Counted from the first letter of the stretch, positions 37,894 to 47,402 are shown. The stretch: 64,000 nucleotides of DNA from Niastella soli (GCF_017742245.1 NZ_JAGHKO010000014.1:310001-374000); one strand, 5' to 3'. Numbers and translations: made by a program. Notes: generated from the letters alone by a model not told the origin.

Positions 37894-38382
37894 ATGAAGA
37901 TGCTTTCACTATATACCGCAGTAACACTAACATTTGCCGCATGCGATAGTTATCACAAAATTGAAAATAAGACTCTCGCTGATGGCAGCCCTGACACAGC
38001 AAAACAACAACAAATATGTTCAAATTCCGCTGTCCCAAACGGCTACGTAATAACAGGTTATAGCAACTGCATTAGTTGTCCGGGAAATGGGAACAACTGC
38101 ATAACTATCCAAACTCCTTTTCCTTATCCTAATAGCACAACAATTTGTGCTTCATCGCCCATTCCAGCAGGGTATGTAATTATTGCTCATGCCTTTGCAA
38201 TTGCCTGCCCCAACAATTCCGGCAACAATGCATTCACAATTAAAATACCAAGTGACCAAGAAACCATATGTAATGGATCACCTATTCCTCCAGGCTACCA
38301 CATGATAGGTCAAACACATTCGAATGTTTGTGCCAATTGGAATTTACCTGGCAATAATGCCATAATCATTCATAAGAAATAG
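37894..38382 (+). CDS. Cys-repeat lipoprotein with three internal repeats
   Basis: A 162-residue protein with a lipoprotein signal (TLTFAACDS, lipobox FAAC). The mature part is three ~40-residue repeats, each of the form IC(x)S(S)PIPxGYxI...C..N.(G)NNA.TI, with two cysteines per repeat. The pattern suggests three small disulfide-stapled modules. No family was recognised. An in-frame TTG three bases upstream is less likely as the start. It resembles the peptide loci only in being secreted and Cys-patterned; there is no clear homology. Confidence 0.7.
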   Translation: MKMLSLYTAVTLTFAACDSYHKIENKTLADGSPDTAKQQQICSNSAVPNGYVITGYSNCISCPGNGNNCITIQTPFPYPNSTTICASSPIPAGYVIIAHAFAIACPNNSGNNAFTIKIPSDQETICNGSPIPPGYHMIGQTHSNVCANWNLPGNNAIIIHKK

Positions 38383-38612
38383 ATGTTATAATAAACGTAG
38401 GCTTGAGGAGACGGCACCTCAACTCCCAAATGGGCGGGGCCTTGTAAATTGGTATTTTTAATGTATTGATAGTTTTTGCACGCTGAAAAGAAATGTCAAA
38501 TATTAAAATACTTTAGGTGTAATCGACCCTATAGCAATACAGAGGTGATTTCCATCACCCTTACCTCATAAGGGCTTAAGATGTGTTAAATTAGCATTCG
38601 AAAAGCACAACC

Positions 38613-40016
38613 ATGAAACCGCTGCTGCTTTTGTTGATGCTGGTTGTTCTGTCGAATGATCGCCTCCATTCGCAGGAGATAAAAAAGCGGCTGTTTTATT
38701 GTAGTTATGGAGAGGGGGATGACGATATTGAGCAATGCAAATTGCAACAGCAAAACTTCTTTACAGGCAACGACCAGGCTGAAAAAGCTGTCGACAGGAT
38801 ACTTAAACCCTTGGGACTGTCAGGAAACTTTGTATTGCTCCCCTGCCCTTACATTAAAAATGCGGCTGCAGTCATTTCTGAAGATGGTATTCGCTATATC
38901 GTTTATGAAAACAAATTCATGGAGCGAATCAACAATGTCGCTAAGACAGATTGGGCAAGTACTTCCATACTAGCCCATGTGATCGGCCATCATCTTTGCG
39001 GACACACCTTAAGAGGTTCTGCAGACCCCGCAGAACAGCAGCAAAAGGAACTGGAAGCAGATGAGTTTTCAGGTTACATGCTATTTAAGTTGGGCGCCTC
39101 ACTGAGCCAGGCAACTAAAGCGGTGAATCTTGTTGTCAGCGATGACAATGACAGCAACTCTGACCACCCTAATCGCAGCAAACGTTTGACGGCAGTAGAA
39201 GCAGGCTATAATAAAGCCAAAAAGAAACAACCGATAGCCAATGTTGACAATTCACCCAGTGCAGAAAAGTTCATTAATGATGGCAATAGATTACGTAAAC
39301 AAAAGAGGTTTCAGGACGCCATTGACCAATATACCAGGGCTATTGAATTGAAGCCAGCTTTCGGCGATGCTTATATCTGGCGGGGACTTTCCAGGCATGA
39401 CGCAGAAGACTATCAGGGAGCCATTGCTGATTACAACAAAGTATTAGAACTCGATCCCAATAATGCTATCGCTTTCTTCGATCGCGGAAATGCAAAATAT
39501 GCGTTGATTGATTACCCGGGCGCGCTCGCTGATTACAATAAAGCAATTTCCCTGGATTCCAGCGACGCAGTTTATTTCAATAACCGGGGCAATGCAAAAT
39601 ACTATTTAAAAGATTACAAGGGGGCAATTGCCGATTACTATAAATCCATCGTCGTAGACCCGGATTACGTCCTGGCATATAACAACCGTGGCTATTCAAA
39701 AGATGTCTTTAAAGATTACGAAGGGGCGCTTGCCGATTATAACAGATCAATTGCCTTGGACCCTAATTACGCCCTCGGTTACTTCAACCGTGGCCTTACA
39801 AAAGATGCATTAAAAGACTTTTCGGGTGCCATTGCTGATTATACAAAGTATATCCAACTATCACCCTCAGCCCCCGAAGGTTATTACGAGCGGGGCCTGA
39901 CAAAGCAAAAAACAAACAATTGGGCCGGCGCCTGTGAAGACTTTAAAAAAGGATGCCGTTTAGGTGATATCCATAGCTGCAATAAATTAAGAAACGATTG
40001 CCAGGACAAGCAATGA
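38613..40016 (+). CDS. M48-like metalloprotease with TPR repeats, catalytic Glu missing
   Basis: A 467-residue secreted protein (signal ending near RLHSQ). The M48-type motif reads HVIGHHLCGH at residues 122-131: His122 and His126 are present but the catalytic Glu at 123 is Val (GTG codon). A downstream ELEADEFSG supplies the usual third ligand. About seven TPR units follow from residue ~215 (repeated A.Y.NRG...D..GA.ADY.K.I.LDP). With the Glu lost it is probably not a protease and may act as a binding scaffold, unless the change is a sequencing error. Confidence 0.85.
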   Translation: MKPLLLLLMLVVLSNDRLHSQEIKKRLFYCSYGEGDDDIEQCKLQQQNFFTGNDQAEKAVDRILKPLGLSGNFVLLPCPYIKNAAAVISEDGIRYIVYENKFMERINNVAKTDWASTSILAHVIGHHLCGHTLRGSADPAEQQQKELEADEFSGYMLFKLGASLSQATKAVNLVVSDDNDSNSDHPNRSKRLTAVEAGYNKAKKKQPIANVDNSPSAEKFINDGNRLRKQKRFQDAIDQYTRAIELKPAFGDAYIWRGLSRHDAEDYQGAIADYNKVLELDPNNAIAFFDRGNAKYALIDYPGALADYNKAISLDSSDAVYFNNRGNAKYYLKDYKGAIADYYKSIVVDPDYVLAYNNRGYSKDVFKDYEGALADYNRSIALDPNYALGYFNRGLTKDALKDFSGAIADYTKYIQLSPSAPEGYYERGLTKQKTNNWAGACEDFKKGCRLGDIHSCNKLRNDCQDKQ

Positions 40017-40107
40017 GATCCTGGCCATTCAGAAACAAGATGGCTGCTCAAAGGTTGGCGTCTGCATCTTTTGAAACGTCCATAAATCGGGGCAGGCTCT
40101 TCCATGT

Positions 40108-40168
40108 GACCTGTAAGGTCTGCCTCATTAACTCGCCGGGCACGCGTGATAAGCAGACCTGACAGGTC
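40108..40168. repeat. Interspersed stem-loop repeat copy
   Basis: A 61-bp copy of the stem-loop at 68-129. Arms are GACCTGTAAGGTCTGC and GCAGACCTGACAGGTC. The inner stem differs from the left-end copies yet pairs perfectly, so both arms have changed together. It is followed by the GCCTTTTATTTTT tail. The rest of 40017-40432 shows no gene. Confidence 0.85.
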
Positions 40169-40432
40169 GGATTCGAGAGGAGCCTTTTATTTTTCACCTA
40201 CCCCCTCGGGAGATAAAACACAAACTCGCACGATCAGGCTCTGGCGACATTCTTCTTGACCATAATCAACATCTTCGCCTAAACGTAATAAAAACCCCCA
40301 CACACCAGTTACTAATTTGTATTTCTTTAATAAAAAACGTGAAAAACACCCTTTTAAATCAGAATAATTGTTTGTAATCTCGAAACCCAACTGACAGAAA
40401 TCATAATTATTTAAATCCTTAAACCCCTCATC

Positions 40433-41521
40433 ATGGATTTCAAAGACGAGATTAAACTATTTGGTGATAGAGTTGAAAAACTTAAAGACCAAATCCAAAC
40501 CGAAGAAGCAACTAAAAATGCCTTTATCATGCCCTTTATAAAAGCATTAGGGTATGATGTTTTTAACCCCTTTGAAGTGATGCCAGAATTTGTCGCCGAC
40601 ATTGGCATTAAAAAAGGTGAAAAGGTTGATTATGCTATCATGAAAGATGGTGAACCCTGCATCCTTGTAGAATGTAAACATTGGGGCGAAGGCCTTGACC
40701 CACACAATTCTCAACTTTTCCGATATTTTCATACTACACCCGCCAAATTTGGACTCTTATCAAATGGCATTGTATACCGATTCTACTCAGATCTAGTAGA
40801 ACCGAATAAAATGGACGAAAAACCATTCTTTGAATTCAACGTAACAGACATTAAAGACAACCAGGTTGAGGAACTAAAAAAGTTCCACAAATCGTATTTT
40901 GATGTAGGCAGCATACAGAATACCGCTAGCGAGCTTAAATACATGAACGAGCTGAAGGTGCTTATCAATGCAGAATTTCAAAACCCATCAGAGGGTTTTG
41001 TTCGTCATTTTGCCAAACAGATCTACAATGGCGTTTTAACATCCAGATTGATGGAGCAATTTTCCGGACTAACAAAAAAGTCCATTCAGCAATACATAAA
41101 CGATCTAATAACCGAAAGGCTAAAATCAGCTCTTAAAAAAGAAAATGAGGAGCAGAAAACCGTAGAAGAAGAACCTGCGAATGATCAACCAGACGCGAAA
41201 GATGCCCGGATTGAAACAACAGAAGCCGAACTGGAAGGGTTTATGATCGTGAAAACAATTATGCGTCAAAAAGTAAAATCCAATCGTATTGTTTACCGGG
41301 ATGCACAGTCTTATTTTGCCATCTTACTGGATGACAATAACCGAAAGACCATCTGCAGGCTTTATTTAAATGGGTCAAAAAAGTACATTGGCATTTTTGA
41401 TGAACTGAAAAAAGAAACAAAAAACGAAATAACAAGCCTGGATGACATTTTTAATTTCACCGAGCCACTACACAAGACAATTACTTTTTATGATGGCGAA
41501 AAAGGGACGCTATTAAACTAA
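40433..41521 (+). CDS. Solo HsdR_N-type nuclease-domain protein
   Basis: A 362-residue protein whose N-terminal half matches the type I restriction endonuclease R-subunit N-terminal domain: EEATKNAFIMPFIKALGYDVFNP, then VDYAIMKDGEPCILVECKHWG with the D...ECK residues of a PD-(D/E)xK nuclease. There is no helicase part and no HsdM or HsdS nearby, so it is not a complete type I system. The acidic linker (~235-262) leads to a C-terminal beta-rich domain (RIVYRDAQSYFAILLDD). It may be a nucleic-acid-acting orphan. A defence role is possible given Detocs nearby but not shown. Confidence 0.8.
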   Translation: MDFKDEIKLFGDRVEKLKDQIQTEEATKNAFIMPFIKALGYDVFNPFEVMPEFVADIGIKKGEKVDYAIMKDGEPCILVECKHWGEGLDPHNSQLFRYFHTTPAKFGLLSNGIVYRFYSDLVEPNKMDEKPFFEFNVTDIKDNQVEELKKFHKSYFDVGSIQNTASELKYMNELKVLINAEFQNPSEGFVRHFAKQIYNGVLTSRLMEQFSGLTKKSIQQYINDLITERLKSALKKENEEQKTVEEEPANDQPDAKDARIETTEAELEGFMIVKTIMRQKVKSNRIVYRDAQSYFAILLDDNNRKTICRLYLNGSKKYIGIFDELKKETKNEITSLDDIFNFTEPLHKTITFYDGEKGTLLN

Positions 41522-41546
41522 TTGATACCTATCTCAAAACTAAAAG

Positions 41547-41582
41547 GGCTGCCTGGCAAAATACAGGGCAGCCTTTTTATTG
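41547..41582 (+). terminator. Terminator after the HsdR_N gene
   Basis: GGCTGCC, a loop, GGCAGCC and TTTTTATTG. The stem resembles the terminator at 35951 (GGCTGC/GCAGCC). Confidence 0.85.
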
Positions 41583-41736
41583 TAGGCTTTCAAAGTTAAT
41601 TAAGAATACAATATCTACTAATCTATTGCGTTTGCATTCACTATAATCACCGATGTAAAATAAGCATTACGGGAAAGCTTAGGTAATAATCAGATGAGTT
41701 TACTTACGATAGCTAAGGCATTAACCCCTAAACCAT

Positions 41737-43197
41737 ATGGAAAACCTTTTTACTTTTATAAAATCAGAGACAGGAAAATACAAAAATGTAATTCAAACAC
41801 TAACGGGACTTGTTTCAATTTTGGCTGGATTTTTATCCCTGATAGCAAGTGTTTTTGACTCAAAGTCCAATATCGCTGTTATAAGCATCGGCCTTTTCTT
41901 AATAAACCTTGGAATCTGCAATAACTTACTCAAATCCAAAAAACAATCATTCGGCGTCACTGCAAACAGGCTATCTAATACACAAATAAAAAATGTAAAA
42001 CGACTTATTATTGCCAGCTATTTGCTGTGGATATTCCCTGTATATCATGCCATTAACTATTTCCAATCAAAAGGCAACAATTGCAATGACACAGCAAATA
42101 ACATAGGCTTAATTATAACAAGCTTTACAACCTCTAATGATGATGACTTCTCCTATAAGCTATTCACGCTATTAGAAACTGAATTGGAAAATGCAGATAC
42201 CATTAATACAATTAGAACCGAAAAATTCATAAATGCAGGGAATAAGTCATATCAGGACAGCATAAATCAACTATTTAGCTCTAATTGCTATAAAAAAGGG
42301 CTTCTTGTTTTCGGTAAAAGGAGCAATCAGTCAAAATTGTTTGATTGTTCCATCTACCTTAATAACTTTTTGAATATTAATCCAATCGGAATACAAAACA
42401 AAAAAATTATAAATCTACAAAATCCCGATCTCATTAATTTTTCTATCGAGTATCAAGCTCAGGCTGTTTCTGAATTTATACTAGGATTATTATATAGCAA
42501 CTCTAATAACTTTTTACAATCCACAATAAAATTCCAACACTGCTCCTCTTTAGTCTCAACTGACGATAATAAAAAGCTAAAATCTTATTGCGCGTTGTTT
42601 ATTGGAAACAATTTTTACAAAGCCAATAACTACATATACGCCATCGAATCTTACCAGTCGGGTATCAACCATGATCCAGAAAATGCTTATTTACATTTCA
42701 ACTTAGCAACCGCCTTATTAGGAAACAATGACTCATTAAACGCAAATGAAGAATATAATATCGCAAACAATTTAAATAACAAATTGGTTAACCCACTTGG
42801 AAACATAATTGACTTAGTAACAGTCAATAAGGGAGTTAGTTTACAGCCAACCGTTAACCACGTTAGTTTTAAAATACAAAATTCTATAAGTCAAGGAGAT
42901 TCTATCCCAGAAAAATATCAAACCTTAGAAAATGATGATAGTCAGAGCGATTATTACGGAATTATGCTTAATAACAAATATGGAGTAGTAAATAAAAGAG
43001 GCGACACAATCATTAAATGCGCATATGATTTTATCGATAAAAATGTTTTTGTTTACAAAAATCAACTTTTCTTCATAGTTGGTAGAGGACAATTTTATGG
43101 ATCAGTGGACATGTCCGGCAAACTTGTAGTACCCATAAAATCTTCATCTGTTGAAAATGTCGTATCAACCATACGGGTTCAAATGAACTCAAAATAA
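41737..43197 (+). CDS. Membrane protein with TPR and WG-like repeats
   Basis: A 486-residue protein with three N-terminal hydrophobic segments (about 20-40, 45-62 and 83-103). A ~150-residue extracytoplasmic domain of unknown fold follows, then a TPR-like stretch (IGNNFYKANNYIYAIESYQ, NPEN-like DPENAYLHFNLATALL). A C-terminal WG-repeat-like segment comes last (NKYGVVNKRGDTIIKCAYDFI, FYGSVDMSGKLVVP). No enzyme motif was seen. It is AT-rich and stands alone. The function is unknown; it may be a surface-exposed or sensor-like protein. Confidence 0.65.
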   Translation: MENLFTFIKSETGKYKNVIQTLTGLVSILAGFLSLIASVFDSKSNIAVISIGLFLINLGICNNLLKSKKQSFGVTANRLSNTQIKNVKRLIIASYLLWIFPVYHAINYFQSKGNNCNDTANNIGLIITSFTTSNDDDFSYKLFTLLETELENADTINTIRTEKFINAGNKSYQDSINQLFSSNCYKKGLLVFGKRSNQSKLFDCSIYLNNFLNINPIGIQNKKIINLQNPDLINFSIEYQAQAVSEFILGLLYSNSNNFLQSTIKFQHCSSLVSTDDNKKLKSYCALFIGNNFYKANNYIYAIESYQSGINHDPENAYLHFNLATALLGNNDSLNANEEYNIANNLNNKLVNPLGNIIDLVTVNKGVSLQPTVNHVSFKIQNSISQGDSIPEKYQTLENDDSQSDYYGIMLNNKYGVVNKRGDTIIKCAYDFIDKNVFVYKNQLFFIVGRGQFYGSVDMSGKLVVPIKSSSVENVVSTIRVQMNSK

Positions 43198-43264
43198 AAA
43201 CCAACAAGACCCTTTTTATAATAAGTAGTCTCCTGTATCATATTTATCTATTCCGCCCCTGACA

Positions 43265-43657
43265 CTACTTCCACTTGACCACTATCAACTTCTCCCCCAC
43301 TTTTTTGCCATTTCCCTTCAGCACCTTTACTTTGCGCCCATTCTTCAGATAGTCACATTTTAATATCCAGGTCCAACAAGCGAATTCTCCCTTACCATTG
43401 CTGCTTTCAGGCAATTTATTTACTTATTTGATGGTCATTTAAAGGTAGCTAGCCGGTTCACAGCTCGTGATCAGACCTATTATCCATTAACGGTGTGTAT
43501 TTTGTATGAAAAAGGTGAGAACTTCGAAATAAACATCCTGAATATGGTAAAGGTAAAGTCGCGCCATGTAACCCCAGGTGTAGTGAAAGTAATTCTTATA
43601 GCACTGGCTTTCGTTTGCGTTATCCTCACCCTCCTCAAAACTATAACACCCGCTTGA
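43265..43657. pseudogene. Two probable coding remnants, opposite strands
   Basis: On the minus strand 43265-~43410 reads a C-terminal tail (KNGRKVKVLKGNGKKVGEKL ending VKWK) with no start before an upstream stop. On the plus strand ~43400-43657 reads an open frame without an ATG at its head (YLFDGHLKVASRFTARDQTY, then a hydrophobic VKVILIALAFVCVILTLL tail). Both look like fragments of larger genes, so the 559-nt gap before 43757 seems to be gene debris. Confidence 0.4.
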
Positions 43658-43756
43658 CAATCGTCAACTTCTTAATAACAAGCACATTAAACCGCTCATA
43701 CCTGCCAATATCTTCTTAAATTAATGGATCAATTAATCCATTAAACCAAATTTACC

Positions 43757-44203
43757 ATGTTAAAGATCGTACAGGTAGGTCCCACCTATTTCTCGGACAT
43801 AAAAGTCCCCACCGTTCCTATGCTTCGCGAGAATAATATAGTAGATATTGACATCGCCGTGATCCCCAAAAAGTACAATGCCCCCCCAAGAGACCGCCAA
43901 CGAATAATGGTAATGGTGAATTATGACTTCAAAGTGTTCCTGGACAAAAACCCTTTTCAGGTAGCCAGCGCCGGTTGCGACTTTGACATCTTCACCGACC
44001 GCGATCTGCATTTAATGGAATTATACCGGATGGCGGTATCGGTGGCGGTATCATTAAAAAAGCATGTCTTTTCCCAAAACCTCCCCTTCTTACAGGACGA
44101 AGATTTTCCCCTGGATGCCCCGGATGTGATCAGGCAGAAACTGTTGCCTGAGTTACAACGGATCAATGATTCAAAAACGTTGTCTAAAACAAATTTAAAC
44201 TGA
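43757..44203 (+). CDS. Hypothetical protein, 148 residues
   Basis: A 148-residue soluble protein with no recognised domain. It starts with MLKIVQVGPTYFSDIKVPTVPMLRENN and contains a Pro/Arg-rich turn (PPRDRQRIMVMVNYDFKV). It has no signal peptide. Its 3' end overlaps the 3' end of the convergent sigma factor gene by 9 nt. Codon use is GC-richer than the neighbouring membrane gene, which supports it as a real gene. Function unknown. Confidence 0.65.
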   Translation: MLKIVQVGPTYFSDIKVPTVPMLRENNIVDIDIAVIPKKYNAPPRDRQRIMVMVNYDFKVFLDKNPFQVASAGCDFDIFTDRDLHLMELYRMAVSVAVSLKKHVFSQNLPFLQDEDFPLDAPDVIRQKLLPELQRINDSKTLSKTNLN

Positions 44204-44788
44204 CCGCAAACCACAAAGCCCTGCAATTACGGTCAGTAACTTCCGGTCAAACAACACATTCCTGAGTTGTTTCAGGGCTTTGTTTTTATTTACATACACG
44301 GCTGCCGGCGTCATATTGAGCTGCCGGGCTATTTCCTGGGAGTCGAGCCCATCTATGAAGAGTAACTTAAATACCGTTTTGCGAATAGGCGGCAGGTTCT
44401 CTATTTCCTTATACACCTCCATCAAAAATTCACTACGTACCATTTGGGCAAGAATATAATCATCCTTTTCATCCTGCAGGGTGCCTAATTCCTTTTCGGA
44501 TGCCTGGTGGCGTTTGGTAGCATCCAGGTATTTTAAACATTTATTTTTTACGGTAATAAAGAGAAACGCCTTGATGTTGGTCATGGTCACAAAATCGGCG
44601 TTGCGACGGAGAAGGATTTCCAGCGTAACTACGGCAATATCCTCCGCCTCGGGCGCATTTTGGGTAATACGCCAGGCGAAATGATATAAGTGTTTAAAGT
44701 ACATATTATAGACCTCATTCATCGCCCTTGCATCCCCCTCATTGAATCGCTTAACCAATAAATCATCTGAAGATTGACCTGCTTTCAA
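44195..44788 (-). CDS. ECF-type sigma-70 factor
   Basis: A 197-residue extracytoplasmic-function sigma factor. Sigma region 2 is seen in NEVYNMYFKHLYHFAWRITQNAPEAEDIAV and region 4 in LPPIRKTVFKLLFIDGLDSQEIARQLNM. It has the form that usually partners with FecR in Bacteroidota SusCD loci. No FecR is adjacent; the nearest is at 28242 on the same strand and in the right order. A CGTATA repeat lies ~60-100 nt upstream of the start and may affect its promoter. It overlaps the convergent gene at 43757 by 9 nt. Confidence 0.88.
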   Translation of the reverse strand: MKAGQSSDDLLVKRFNEGDARAMNEVYNMYFKHLYHFAWRITQNAPEAEDIAVVTLEILLRRNADFVTMTNIKAFLFITVKNKCLKYLDATKRHQASEKELGTLQDEKDDYILAQMVRSEFLMEVYKEIENLPPIRKTVFKLLFIDGLDSQEIARQLNMTPAAVYVNKNKALKQLRNVLFDRKLLTVIAGLCGLRSV

Positions 44789-44849
44789 TATGTCAAATGT
44801 TTTTATCTAAACAAAAAGAAATTTTGTTTAAACATGCCAGTTATGCTTT

Positions 44850-44888
44850 GCGTATACGTATACGTATACGTATACGTATACGCGTATA
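44850..44888. repeat. (CGTATA)n hexanucleotide microsatellite
   Basis: Five perfect CGTATA units at 44851-44880 plus a CG-offset sixth. Every unit is alternating purine-pyrimidine and self-complementary, so the tract could extrude as a cruciform or form Z-DNA. It lies 63-100 nt upstream of the sigma factor start, where changes in copy number could alter promoter spacing. The remaining spacer to 45164 is low-complexity G/A-rich sequence with no gene. Confidence 0.85.
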
Positions 44889-45164
44889 GATGGTTATGGT
44901 ATTTAGGGTTTCAAGAACATAGTAAGGACAAAGCAGCACGAAGCATCGTTTAATAGGAATAACGGTTTAGGGTTGGATAAGAGTCTCCAATTTTAGGACT
45001 TTTTCCGATATTATAGAACAGGGTGCCAAGTAACTTGATCGTCGTCAATTCATGACTATAGTCAGTTTTTTTTCGTTAGGCGTGGTGCGTTATAGTACAA
45101 AGGGGCAAAAGGGAATGGGGAATGGGGGAATGGGCAATAGGCAATAGGCAATGGGCAGTCAGCA

Positions 45165-45414
45165 GACCTGTAAGGTGCATCATTTGAGCTAGCACAGACA
45201 GAGAGATGTTTTGCACCTGACAGGTCTTGTAGGCAAGGAGTCGCCTTTTACTTTACCTCGCGAAATCTCATCAGGCCTCCCCTTACGGTCGCAGACCTGT
45301 AAGGTGGACAGCAGAGAATATAAAATCAGCGGGCTAAAGTCCACCTGACAGGTCGGAATGAAAGGCAGAGGGCCGCCCTTTATTTTTACCTCGCTCAACT
45401 GCATCAGAGCCTCC
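45165..45414. repeat. Stem-loop repeats and left direct repeat of the zincin gene
   Basis: This holds two stem-loops, at 45165-45226 (inner stem GTGCA/TGCAC) and 45294-45354 (inner stem GTGGAC/GTCCAC). The segment 45285-45414 matches 47402-47532 almost base for base, so the zincin-like gene is bracketed by ~130-bp direct repeats. The repeats continue with a GCCxTTTATTTTT tail and CCTCGCTCAACTGCATCAG. No gene lies here; the remainder of 44889-45572 is spacer. Confidence 0.85.
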
Positions 45415-45572
45415 GCCAGAGGCGGACAAGTTCTTACAGGTCTTCTCTCCCAGCCATCCCCCAATCCCAACAATCCCAGTTCAGACCAACAAAAATGGGG
45501 TGTTTAAACGGTGCCGGATACCGATTGAGAACCTGGTATTTTGTAATTTATTTACAAATAAAGGAGGCGGTT

Positions 45573-47402
45573 ATGATTGCGTTCTTTCGGGTGAGATGGC
45601 CTGATACACCAGCTAAACAGGTCTGGTCTGATACAGTCGCCACTAACTGGCTGAACCCGGCTATTCCGTTCAGCCTGGCGCATTATTGGAAGGTATCAAC
45701 CTTCCAACAGGCAGACATGTCCAATGTCGTTTTTCCCCCACTGATAATTAATAACCCAGGTGTCGATCGCGACCAGCTGGTTTATGCCGTGCTGGCAGCG
45801 GCCGAACAGGCTTTTCATCCAACCTGGAGCCAGTTCGACCGTTGTATTATTTACTTTGCGCAGCACACTGATCTTTTCGGTGGCGGACCTTACCAAACGG
45901 CTGACGGGAATCATCTTATGGCGGCGGTTTTTGATATTGAAAGTACGTTTGATCTGGCTTGCCAGGAAGTGGGTCATACGTTTGGATTATGTCATGAACT
46001 GGATAAAACGACGAACGAATACCAATGTCCCTATTCGGTGATGAGCGCGCTTACTACAGATCTTTGGTTCACCCGGACACTAAACCCCAATTTACCAGGG
46101 GCCGACAGACCAGAAAACCCGCAAAACAGGGTTGGGCCATACATCCCTACTGCACACCTGTACATTAATCAGTACAACCCAATAAATCCGCACGGCGTTT
46201 TCAATCATCCCGATACGGTTTCATACATCACAACAACATATGAATACACCCCCGTCAATGTGCGTTTGTACGCACGAGATGTGGCGATCGCAGCATGGCC
46301 AAACCGGCGGACCGTATTAGCAGTAGTACCGCCGATTGTCCCGGGTGGCGATACTTATTTTCTCGAATTGCGCCGGCGCGACAATTCATATGACCACGGC
46401 ATCGGCAACACATCGATCATCATTCTTTCAGCTAATTTCTTCGCCTGGAACCCCTGCATGTTTGCTACCAACACGCCACGCCTGCATTATATTGATCGCA
46501 TAGACATGGAGGATGTAAAAGGCGACCTCGACTATCACTCCTTTAATGGGCGATTTGTGATTCGGGTGAATAACTTCGCCCCTGATCTGTCCTGGGCGAA
46601 TATTAGTATCGGCGGGGGCAATGCCTGGCAGAATTTCCGGCTACTGTTCGAAGAACAACTCAATGACACCCAATTGATCGCCTCCGGTGACTGGAAGCGG
46701 GGGCTGATAGCCCCCTGCCCTATTGAATTAAAGCGTGTGTTCAGGTATAGGACCAAAACTTACCATACCTTTTTTGTGTTACGGGCCCGTTCAATTGGCT
46801 ATGAGGCGCCAGGTTATTCATGGAAGTTACAAAACGTGCTGCTCACTCCGGCTGATAACTCAATAACGTTACAGGTCTCCTGCCGGGACCATACCGGCCA
46901 AAACCTGAATTCACCTTCCTTACACCCGGTTGACTGTCAATACGCGGTGAACAGCGGAAGACTGGAACTAACGGTACTCAGTCCCTTCGCAGGCATTACA
47001 CTTGATCTTGAGGTTGTAGTAGCAGAAACATCCCCGTCGGTGATGAAAAACTACTATCCAAGCCGAACCTTGCAGACTACCGTTCACGCTAACAATCTGG
47101 GTATTGAATGGGACGATGACTACAAGGCGGCTTCCGCCGCTTGTTGGAAGCGTTTTCAAAGCGCCTTTGATCAGATCCCCAAATTTGAATTACCACACCC
47201 TAACCCTGGCGATCCGGGTCCGGATTATTTCGAAAAGATCGGCATTCGTGAGGTCATCCGTTTTCTCGCAGCACGTGATCCGCAGGCAGCGCGGGCTGTC
47301 GCTGCCATCATTGCTGACAAGGCAGCTGTATCGATAGAACAGGTTATGGAAGCTGCTTTGCGAAACACCAGGCTGTTGCCAGGGAAAACTGGCCGCTATT
47401 AA
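45573..47402 (+). CDS. Large zincin-like protein with altered zinc motif
   Basis: A 609-residue protein. I start it at the ATG at 45573 because a perfect AGGAGG lies 5 nt upstream, rare in this window; an earlier in-frame ATG at 45495 lacks one. It has no obvious signal peptide. A metzincin-like motif reads QEVGHTFGLCH at residues 131-141, followed by a CPYSVMSA Met-turn-like segment, but the first His ligand is Gln131. The remainder is beta-rich, with a helical tail of ~80 residues. It is GC-richer than most of the window and bracketed by ~130-bp direct repeats, which suggests recent acquisition. Function unknown. Confidence 0.75.
   Translation: MIAFFRVRWPDTPAKQVWSDTVATNWLNPAIPFSLAHYWKVSTFQQADMSNVVFPPLIINNPGVDRDQLVYAVLAAAEQAFHPTWSQFDRCIIYFAQHTDLFGGGPYQTADGNHLMAAVFDIESTFDLACQEVGHTFGLCHELDKTTNEYQCPYSVMSALTTDLWFTRTLNPNLPGADRPENPQNRVGPYIPTAHLYINQYNPINPHGVFNHPDTVSYITTTYEYTPVNVRLYARDVAIAAWPNRRTVLAVVPPIVPGGDTYFLELRRRDNSYDHGIGNTSIIILSANFFAWNPCMFATNTPRLHYIDRIDMEDVKGDLDYHSFNGRFVIRVNNFAPDLSWANISIGGGNAWQNFRLLFEEQLNDTQLIASGDWKRGLIAPCPIELKRVFRYRTKTYHTFFVLRARSIGYEAPGYSWKLQNVLLTPADNSITLQVSCRDHTGQNLNSPSLHPVDCQYAVNSGRLELTVLSPFAGITLDLEVVVAETSPSVMKNYYPSRTLQTTVHANNLGIEWDDDYKAASAACWKRFQSAFDQIPKFELPHPNPGDPGPDYFEKIGIREVIRFLAARDPQAARAVAAIIADKAAVSIEQVMEAALRNTRLLPGKTGRY

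Noticed and set aside
37894-38382. Membership of the DUF6520-like peptide family
   Set aside because: It has a lipobox, three repeats and no shared signal-end motif, so the Cys pattern alone is not enough.
45189-45473. A minus-strand open frame beside the zincin gene
   Set aside because: It spans the repeats only; no domain and no homologue-like features.
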